In this document: piece by piece, positions 53,343-62,500 of the stretch
Numbering within the stretch: the stretch's first letter is position 1
How the letters are laid out: each line of letters begins with the position of its first letter
NCBI RefSeq assembly: GCF_002968835.1
Contig: NZ_PKQK01000001.1
Span: 2,108,001 to 2,172,000 of the forward strand
Reading direction: 5' to 3'
DNA from: Paenibacillus sp. PCH8
GTDB lineage: Bacteria > Bacillota > Bacilli > Paenibacillales > Paenibacillaceae
DNA: 64,000 nucleotides
Position numbers and translations under genes: made by a program
Notes under the pieces: model-generated
Database searches by the model: none
What the model was told of the DNA's origin: nothing
Seen by the model: the letters and a program-made list of their open reading frames with translations, nothing else

Positions 53343-54132
53343 TTTTAAGAGGGATTAATTCCGTCAACTATTACCTCAATAAATCAGACAAATATAAGAA
53401 CACACCGATACCGACCAAAGCGAAATCATAAATTTTATTAAAATGAAAATAAGACGTTATTCATAAAGTAGTGCAGAAGTTGAAAAAGGTGGCTCTGAAT
53501 ATCAGAACCACCTTTTTTTTGTTCTTACATCATAAATTATAGTTGTTCTTCATTGAACGAAAAGCCATCTGTTTTTATTCTAAAGTACCTTAGTGATAGT
53601 GCTTTTTAAATTTCGGACAATTGAAGAGTAACTCACATAACGAAAAGTTTACATATGAAAAATTGAAGAGTTTGAAGTTGCACATAGTCTTCCTATGCAA
53701 TTCAAGTAGGGACTATTTCACACCAATAAGTAAATGGAATGCTTTCAATAAAACACAGATGTCGAAAGTTAAACAATATACAAGCGAAAGGATTGTTCCT
53801 ATAAAGAAATTCAACATTTTCAAAAATCTATATACATTCGAACTACGTATACCTTGATGGAGATCAAAGCAGCTTATCTAGCTGACATCCAGTCACATTT
53901 ATCCAGCCAGGCTTCCAAAAATTCGTCAGGTAATCATGTTAAGTTACTGCAAGCGTAAGGATATAGAGCACTGGCAGAGAGTGAAAGTAGGTAGTATATA
54001 CCAAATTTCTCAGCAGAAAACTGAATGTCAACACGCCTTATATTCCTCAATTGATGGAAAACCATTCTCAGCTTTTCTTCTCGATACACTCATTTGAGGC
54101 GAAATATTAACAGATTATATTGTATAAACCAA
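53343..54132. other. AT-rich stretch without a supported gene
   Basis: About 790 bases. It holds an isolated terminator (53485) and weak reading frames: a 78-codon frame from a TTG at 53621 and a 33-codon frame at 53857, both without good ribosome binding sites. It looks like a boundary zone between conserved chromosome and the NRPS cluster, perhaps with decayed genes. Confidence 0.4.
53485..53520 (+). terminator. isolated rho-independent terminator
   Basis: AAAGGTGGCTCTGA (53485-53498) pairs with TCAGAACCACCTTT (53502-53515) with one wobble, followed by a run of T. No gene is seen directly upstream of it. Confidence 0.75.
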
Positions 54133-54174
54133 ATTTAACAAATGTTTTACTATATTTAACAAAAATTTTACTAT
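54133..54174 (+). repeat. tandem 21-base direct repeat before the aminotransferase gene
   Basis: Two head-to-tail copies, 54133-54153 and 54154-54174, both starting ATTTAACAAA and ending TTTTACTAT, differ at two positions. The period equals two helical turns, as in operators for cooperative binding. They overlap the -35 side of a candidate promoter. Confidence 0.65.
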
Positions 54175-54199
54175 ACAATCTTCGAAATTTTGATATAAT
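54172..54199 (+). promoter_or_regulatory. candidate promoter for the diaminobutyrate-NRPS cluster
   Basis: TATACA (54172-54177), 16-base spacer, TATAAT (54194-54199). The -35 is weak and adjoins the tandem repeat, suggesting that an activator or repressor may be involved. Confidence 0.45.
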
Positions 54200-54416
54200 T
54201 CTACCTAGGTCGACTTTCCAATTATACTATAAAATAGAATTATAGGGTTTTTATACCTAACAAAGCTTTGCACGAAAGACCAGTCCACTGGCTACCCGGT
54301 ATGCGGGGAGCGACAATTGTGGAAAATGACAGCCGAGAATATATTGCTCCATGACGTCAGAAGGTTCAGAAAGAATGAAGCTAACCTTATCCCAATTCCG
54401 ATGGAGGATGAAGCGC

Positions 54417-55700
54417 ATGAGCATTTTTGAAAAGCTGGAATCCAACGTAAGATCTTACTGCAGAAGCTTTCCGGTGGTATTCGACCGGGCCAAAGGGGAC
54501 CTGTTATATTCTGAGGACGGAAGACCATATATTGATTTTTTTGCAGGAGCCGGCGCACTGAATTACGGTCATAACAACGATTATATCAAGGACCGGGTCC
54601 TCGATTACTTGACCTCCGACCGGATTATGCACGGTCTGGATATGTATACATTGGCCAAGCGCGAATTCATCCAGAGCTTCTCGGAGCGGATCCTAGAGCC
54701 GAAGAAGCTGAATTACAAGCTACAATTCTGCGGTCCGACGGGAACGAACGCAGTGGAAGCGGCAATGAAGCTCGCACGTAAGGTGAAAAAGAGAACCGGG
54801 ATATTCGCATTCATGGGTGGCTTCCACGGTATGTCGCTCGGCAGCCTGTCGGCGACAAGCTCCAAGTCCATGAGGGAAGGGGCGGGGCTTCCTCTGGACG
54901 GAGTTACGTTCATGCCGCATCCGAGCGGGGCTTTCGCAGAAATGGATACGCTCGGCTATATTGAGAATATCCTGACTGATTCGCACTCTGGAATCGACAA
55001 GCCAGCCGCCATCCTGCTTGAAACGGTACAAGCCGAAGGCGGAATTCACGTCGTCGACGCGCAGTGGCTACGTGGGCTGCAGCAGCTTTGCCGCAGACAC
55101 GATATCCTGCTCATTACCGATGAGATTCAAGTCGGCTGCGGCCGGACAGGTGAATTCTTCTCCTTCGAACGTGCAGGGATTGAGCCGGATCTCATTACCC
55201 TGTCGAAGTCGATCAGCGGGTACGGCCTGCCAATGGCCCTCTTGCTCATGAAGCCCGAACTGGATCTCTGGACGCCGGGTGAGCACAACGGTACCTTCCG
55301 CGGTAACCAGCTCGCTTTTGTGGCTGCAAAGGCTGCTCTCGAGTTCCGAGACAGAACTGCCCTGGAAGAACAGGTGAAGAAGAAGGAAGAGTTTGTGCGC
55401 TCGTTCCTTGACAAAGAAATCAAGCCTCTGCATCCATCCATCGCCATCCGCGGACTCGGCCTGATCTGGGGCATTGACGTCTCGGGCTTCACGGATGAAG
55501 CCGGGGCGAAGCGGATGACGGAGATCAGCTTTGAGAACGGGCTCGTCATTGAAAGAGCCGGCAGAGGAGACCTCGTGCTGAAGATCATGCCTCCGCTGAC
55601 CGTCTCGATGGAGCATCTCGCCGCCGGGTGCGATATTATCAAGTCCAGTATTCAGCAGGTGATCTCTCAGGAGACCCAGAATTTGCTGGTAACGACCTAA
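54417..55700 (+). CDS. ectB: diaminobutyrate--2-oxoglutarate aminotransferase
   Basis: A 427-residue PLP enzyme of the class-III type that makes L-2,4-diaminobutyrate from aspartate semialdehyde. The PLP lysine is expected at K264 in LSKSISGYGLPMA; FCGPTGTNAVEAAMKLAR and LLITDEIQVGCGRTG bind the cofactor. No ectA or ectC is nearby, so ectoine synthesis is unlikely; together with the NRPS downstream it more likely supplies diaminobutyrate as a building block. The ATG at 54417 after GGAGG gives the family start; a longer frame begins at 54351. Base composition is richer in G+C than upstream. Confidence 0.9.
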   Translation: MSIFEKLESNVRSYCRSFPVVFDRAKGDLLYSEDGRPYIDFFAGAGALNYGHNNDYIKDRVLDYLTSDRIMHGLDMYTLAKREFIQSFSERILEPKKLNYKLQFCGPTGTNAVEAAMKLARKVKKRTGIFAFMGGFHGMSLGSLSATSSKSMREGAGLPLDGVTFMPHPSGAFAEMDTLGYIENILTDSHSGIDKPAAILLETVQAEGGIHVVDAQWLRGLQQLCRRHDILLITDEIQVGCGRTGEFFSFERAGIEPDLITLSKSISGYGLPMALLLMKPELDLWTPGEHNGTFRGNQLAFVAAKAALEFRDRTALEEQVKKKEEFVRSFLDKEIKPLHPSIAIRGLGLIWGIDVSGFTDEAGAKRMTEISFENGLVIERAGRGDLVLKIMPPLTVSMEHLAAGCDIIKSSIQQVISQETQNLLVTT

Positions 55701-56512
55701 GCTCCGCCAAGACGGTGCCGCCCCGGCAAGAGGCACGGAAGTGCCTTCCGGAGGCCGTGCGGCCCTGATGTTGAGCGACATTTTCACTCCACTGAAAGTT
55801 TGTGTCTCTATGCTTCTTTGCGTTACCGTAATGAAGTTTGAAATTCATCGCTAATCCAAGTGCTGTCTCGTTCATGCCATACGGAGCATTCTTTGAACCT
55901 CGTGCAGTACCATCGTCACATCTAATCGTCAGGAAAAGATCGCTACCCCGCAGCGGGATCTTTACTTATCCCCATCAGGGCTGCGGGGAATACACAAATC
56001 GTACATAGAGTGTATCAATACCCCATAAACATAGGCTTCGACAAAGGCAGCTCCGGTGCCGTATCCAGAGGTATGGCCGACTGGCCCACTTTCTGCTGGC
56101 CGGTCGGAACCCTACAGCAATCCTTACATCTGATGGGAGGAACATCCCTTGTCCACCCGCAAATCCAATTCCAAAACCATTCCAAGACCAGTTCCGAACC
56201 CAATGTTAAACCAAAGCCCGTCTTCGGGCGGCTCGTCCGCAGAAAGTATATTGAAGCAGAGGAGCTAGAAGCAGCCGCATTTCTTGCATAGAACGATGTT
56301 CGTTGTTTTCTTTTACGAATGGACCGAGCGGGACAGTTGCCAGGCAGAGGATTGCCGCATGCGATCAACCGGGCAAGCGAAGCGGTGACCTGGCGTAAGC
56401 CATTAATATTGTTGTCACATGTTTGAAAAGGCGGGAAGCGAAGGCTGGAGTGTTGCTGCAACATATGCTCCGCCGGATTGCTTTTACCGATGAAGAGAGG
56501 GGAACGATCCAG
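55701..56512. other. gap between ectB and the NRPS gene without a supported gene
   Basis: 812 bases. A 93-codon forward frame from a GTG at 56010 and a 38-codon one with a good GGGAGGA site (TTG at about 56149, ending in TAG) exist, but neither resembles anything I know. A reverse-strand stretch near 55760-55900 reads NETALGLAMNFKLHYGNAKK without a good start. A hairpin with GATCGCT/AGCGGGATC lies near 55938. The region may contain remnants of deleted genes. Confidence 0.35.
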
Positions 56513-59500
56513 GTGGCTTTTGAAAAAGAAATGTTGTTTTGGAACGGAAAATTCGGTAGCGACGAGTATACCTTGACACGGCTTCCTTACAGCAAAGCTC
56601 CAAGCTCTTTGGCGTCCATTATGACAACCGTCGGCGGTTCGCTTTCGGAGAAAGCGGCGCAGCGCGTTCTTCAAATGAGCAAGGGCGCTCCGCTGGCCGC
56701 TTTTATGATTTTGCTCGCTGGAGTTCAGTCACTTTTGCATAAATATACAGGTGCTTCTGACATTCTGGTCGGTATGCCGGTTGTACGGAAAAAGGCGGAG
56801 ACGCGCCGATCCGTTAATCATACGGTCATTTTGAAAAACTCGCTTTCGGCGGGTGCGACTTTTAAGACGCTTCTGAGCGATCTGAGGACTTCCTTGCCGG
56901 ATGCGATTCAGCATCAACATATTCCGTTCTTAAAAATGACGGAGAAGCTGGACCTGCAATATGCAGATGGGATACCCGTCGTGCATACGCTAGTATCCCT
57001 CAAGGAGCTGCATCTGGACGAAATCGGGCAAAATATGGTCACGGATTGTTCCTTTGAATTCAGCTTAACCGGTGGGACGATACAGCTAGCGCTGTCATAT
57101 AACGAGCACTTATATGACTCCGAGTTCATGACTCGGGTCGTCGGCCATCTGAATCGCCTGCTGGTCGTGGGGCTTCACGAGTTGGAACTGGACATCGTAC
57201 GGGCGGACATGCTATCGGAGGACGAGAAATTTCAATTGCTGCAAAGCTTTAACGATACCGAGAAGGACTATCCCCGTGACAGGACGATTCATCAGCTCGT
57301 GGAGGAGCAGGCGAAGCGGGTGCCTGAAGCGACGGCGATTGTCTTTGAGGGGCGACGGCTTTCGTACGCGGAGTTGAACGAACGGGCGAACCGGCTGGCG
57401 CGGACGCTGCGATCGGTCGGCGTGTTGCCCAATCAGCTGGTAGGCTTGATGGTCAGGAGATCGCTGGAGACAGTCGTTGGTATTCTGGCAGTTCTGAAAG
57501 CTGGCGGTGCCTACGTGCCGATCGACCCGGAATACCCGGAAGAACGCATTCGTTACATTCTGGAGAACTCGAACGCGCAGCTGCTGCTGACTCAAAGGGA
57601 GCTGCAGCAGCAGGTGGCGTTCGAAGGGACCCTGTTGGCGCTGGATGACGAACAGTCCTACAGCGACGATGGCTCAAACCTGAAGTCGGCCAGCGGTCCG
57701 AATGATCTGGCTTATGTCATCTATACGTCAGGTACGACGGGCAAACCCAAAGGGGTCATGCTGGAGCATCGCGGTCTGGTCAGCTTGAAGCTGATGTTCG
57801 CGGACAGGATGGGCATCACGGAGCATGACCGGATCGTTCAATTCGCGAGTCTGTCGTTCGACGCATCCTGCTGGGAAATGTTCAAAGCGCTCTATTTTGG
57901 TGCGGCTTTGTACATCCCGACAGCCGAGACGATTCTCGACACCCGCCTGTTCGAGAATTATATGAACGAGCACGCGATTACAGCGGCGATTTTGCCTCCG
58001 ACGTACAGTGCTTATTTGAACCCGGACCGCCTTCCCAGTTTAACGAAGCTCGTAACGGGAGGCTCGGCAGTATCGGCCGAATTCGTGCAGCAGTGGAAAT
58101 CGAAAGTCCGCTATTTCAATGCTTACGGTCCGACCGAAGCTTCGATTGTTACGACGCTTTGGGATGCAGATGAGGAGCAACCGGAGCACAGAGTCATTCC
58201 GATCGGGCGACCGCTGGACAATCACCAAATTTTTATTTTAGATGCTCATCTGCAGCTTGTGCCTCCGGGAGTGGAAGGCGAGCTGTGTGTGGCAGGCGTT
58301 GGGCTTGCGAGAGGTTACCTGAACCAACCGGAGCTGACGGCAGAGAAGTTTGTGGAACATCCGTTTGCACCGGGAGAACGCCTATACCGGACGGGAGATC
58401 TCGCCCGCTGGCTGCCAGACGGAAATATGGAGTACTTGGGCCGGATTGACCATCAGGTGAAAATTCGTGGATTCCGGATTGAGATCAGCGAGATTGAAGA
58501 GCAGCTTATGAAGATTGACTCCGTGCAGGAGACGATCGTAATCGCGCGGGAAGGAAAAAGCGGGCAAGAACTATGTGCTTACCTGGTGTCGAGCCACTCG
58601 CTTACGCTCGGCGAGCTGAGAAGCGCGCTGGCGCAAAAATTGCCGAATTACATGATTCCGGCACATTTTGTTCAGCTTCCGCGGATGCCGCTCACGCCGA
58701 ACGACAAAATCGACCGTAAGGCTTTGCCCGCCCCGGAAGGAAACGCGCTGACTGGCGGCACGTACGTAGCTCCGCGCAATGAAGCCGAGCGAACGCTGGC
58801 CGATGTGTGGCAGGCGGTATTGAACGCTGATCGCGTTGGGGTAACGGATCATTTCTTCGAGCTTGGTGGAGACTCGATCAAGTCCATTCAAGTATCTTCG
58901 CGGCTTCATCAATCCGGGTACAAGCTGGAAATCCGAGATTTGTTCAAATATCCGACAATCTCACAGCTCAGTCTGCATGTAAAACCGATCGGACGTACCA
59001 TCGATCAAGGCGAAATAACGGGTGAAACGGCGCTGACGCCAATTCAGCATTGGTTTTTCGAGAGCTCCTTTGCGGACCCACATCATTTCAACCAGTCGGT
59101 GATGCTGTACCGGAAGGAACGCTTCGACGAAGAGACGGTGCGTCAGGTGCTGCAAAAGCTGGCCGAGCATCATGACGCCTTGCGGATGGTGTTCCGCAAG
59201 GCGGAACAAGGGTTTAGTGCGCGGACCCGCGCGATTCAGGAAGGCGGGCTATTCACGCTGGATGTGTTCGACTTTAAGGATACGGAAAATACTGCGCAGG
59301 ATGTGGAAGCGAAGGCAACCGACATTCAAGCGGGCATTGATCTGGAGAACGGACCCCTCGTGACGGCGGGACTGTTCCGGTGCACGGACGGCGATCATTT
59401 GCTGCTCGCAGTTCATCATGCCGTGGTGGACGGCGTGTCTTGGCGCATTTTGATGGAAGATTTCGCTCTGGGTTACGAGCAGGCTGGCAAAAGCGATGAC

Positions 59501-62500
59501 ATTCGTTTCCCGACGAAAACGGATGCGTACCGCACTTGGTCCGAGCAGTTGGCCGCTTACGCGCAAAGCCCAGAGATGGCGAAGGAACGAGCCTATTGGC
59601 AGACCGTGGATCAAATTGCGGTTCCGGCCATACCGAAGGATCTGGAGGCGGACGTTACGACGCAGCAAGACAGCGAATCGCTGTTCGTTTGTTTGACTCC
59701 CGAAGAAACGGAGCTGATGCTGAAGCGCGTTCATCGGGCCTACAACACCGAAATGAACGATATTTTGGTAACGGCGCTCGGTATAGCCGTTCGCAAGTGG
59801 ACGGGACACGAGCGGATGCGGATCAATCTCGAAGGACACGGACGCGAAACGATCGGAACGGATATCGACATCACGCGTACAGTCGGCTGGTTTACGACCA
59901 AGTTTCCGGTTGTTCTGGAGCCGCAAACCGACCGGGATTTAGCCTATCAGATTAAACAGGTCAAGGAAAGCTTGCGTCGCATTCCGAACAAAGGGCTGGG
60001 GTACGGCGTATGCCGCCATCTCTCCCAATCGGAGGATGACTTTGTTTGGGGCGCGGAGCCGGAAATTAATTTTAACTACCTCGGCCAGTTCGACGATGAT
60101 GTCAATCAGGACGAGATCGGCATATCTTCTTATTCCAGCGGCAGCCCGGCCAGCGACCGGCAGGCCCGCAGCTTTGTGCTGGATATCAACGGCATGGTGC
60201 TGGACGGCGCTTTATCGCTCGATCTTAGCTATAGCCGGAAGCAGTATCGCAAGGAAACGATGGAAGCCTTCGCTCAGCGGCTTGAGCAAAGTCTCCGAGA
60301 GCTTATCATCCACTGCGCAGGCAAAGAAAACACCGAATTAACACCGAGCGACGTGCAATTTAAAGGCTTGACCATCGCGGAATTGGAGCAAATCGCCCAG
60401 CGCTCGGGCCATCTCGGGGAAATCGAAAATATTTACTCGCTTACGCCGATGCAGAAGGGCATGTGGTTCCACAGCGCGTTTGACCGACAGTCGGCCGCTT
60501 ACTTCGAGCAGACGCGGTTTACCATGCGTGGAACGCTTGACGTCCAGCTTTTCGAGAGGAGCTGGACGGAGCTTGCGAAACGTCATCTGGTGCTGCGGGC
60601 GAACTTTGTGAAAGGACCGGCGGGCGAGCCGATGCAAATCATATACCGTGATAAGCCGGTCGGCTTTGAATATGAAGAGCTGCTTCATTTGCAGGCGGAC
60701 GAGAAACAAGCGTATTTGGATAAAAGGGCCGAGGATGACATGCTTCGCGGCTTCGACATGGAACATGACGCGCTCGTTCGGGTTACGATCCTGCGCACCG
60801 AAGAGCAAAGCTATCATGTGCTCTGGAGTTTCCAGCACATTTTGATGGATGGCTGGTGCCTGACACAACTGACGCATGAGCTGTTTGAGACGTACTCGGC
60901 CTTGACATCTGGCAAACAGCCAGCGGGAGATAAGGGATCAGATTATGGCGCCTATATCGAATGGTTGGAAAAACAGGACGATCAAGCGGCATCCGGCTAT
61001 TGGACGGCATTCCTGGCTGGTTATGAAGGGCAAACCATAATCCCCGGACAAAAGGAACTGGCGCCGAATGGCAGATTTACGGCAGATCACGTCACCGCCG
61101 AACTGGGCAAAGACTTGAGCGAGCGGATGGATCGGGTGGCAAAACAGCGTCTGGTTACGGTCAATACGTTACTGCAAGCCGCTTGGGGTGTGATTCTGCA
61201 AAAATATAACGGAACAAATGATGCCGTATTCGGCAGTGTTGTGGCCGGAAGACCGGCGGAAATCCCGGGCATCGAGTCCATGATCGGCCTGTTCATCAAT
61301 ACGGTGCCGGTCCGCGTCACAAGCGAAGCGGACACCGTGTTCGGCGACCTGATGGCGAAGATGCAAGAGCGGGCGCTGGAGTCCGGGCGTTATGATTACT
61401 ATCCGCTGTATGAAATTCAAGCCCGCAGTGTGCAAAAGCAGAACCTGATCAACCATATCATCGCTTTCGAGAACTATCCGGTGGACGAGCAGATGGAACA
61501 GGCGGGCGACCAGCGGCATGGCGACCTGACGATCGCTGATGTTCAGATGGAGGAGCAGACGAACTATAACTTCAACGTGACCGTGGTGCCAGGAGCCGAG
61601 ATTGAAATTCGGTTTGACTTTAACGTCGAAGTGTTCGATAAAGACAGCATTGAGCGGCTCAAGGGGCATCTCGTTCATCTGCTGAAGCAGGTGACGGATA
61701 ACCCGGAAATTACCGTGGGCGAGTTAGAACTTGTGACGGAGACGGAAAAGGCTGACCTTCTCGAACGTTTTAATGACACCACTACGGAATTTCCACGCGG
61801 GAAGACGCTCATTCAATTGTTCGAAGAGCAGGCGGAGCGCATCCCGGATGCAGCCGCCATCTCCTGGAATGAGCAAGAGCTGACCTACCGCGAGCTGAAC
61901 GAACGCGTCAACCGCCTTGCCCGTACCTTGCGTAGCCACGGGATATCCAAAGGTTGTCTGGTTGCCATTATGGCTGAGCGTTCCATCGAAATGGTGGTGG
62001 GCATGCTGGCGGCACACAAAGCCGGAGCAGGTTACGTACCGATTGACCCGGAGTATCCTGAGGAGCGTATCCGTTTCTTGATTGAGGATTCGGGAGCGCA
62101 GGTCATGCTGATGCAAAGCCACTTGCGCGAGCGATTGGCGGGTTTGGACTCCGTGATTTTACTGGATGATGAGTCCTTCTATCAAGAGGACGGCACAGAT
62201 CTAAATCCGGGCACCGAAGCGACAGATCTGGCCTGCGTCATCTATACGTCAGGCACGACGGGCAAGCCGAAAGGCAATCTTGTTTCACACCGTAACATTG
62301 TGCGGATCGTGCGAAATACGAATTATATCTATATCACCGAGCGGGATCATGTCCTCCAACTTTCGAGCTATTCGTTCGACGGAGCGATTTTCGATATTTT
62401 TGGCGCTTTGACCAACGGGGCGCGGCTGGTGCTGGTTCCCCGCGAGACTTTGCTGGAAATCGGCCAGCTGGCGGATCTCATCCAGCGTGAGCGTATCTCG

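Noticed and set aside
53621-53857. 78-codon Lys-rich frame from a TTG
   Set aside because: No ribosome binding site, AT-driven composition and no recognisable family.
55068-55787. 239-codon reverse frame opposite ectB
   Set aside because: Shadow of a G+C-rich gene with strong codon bias.
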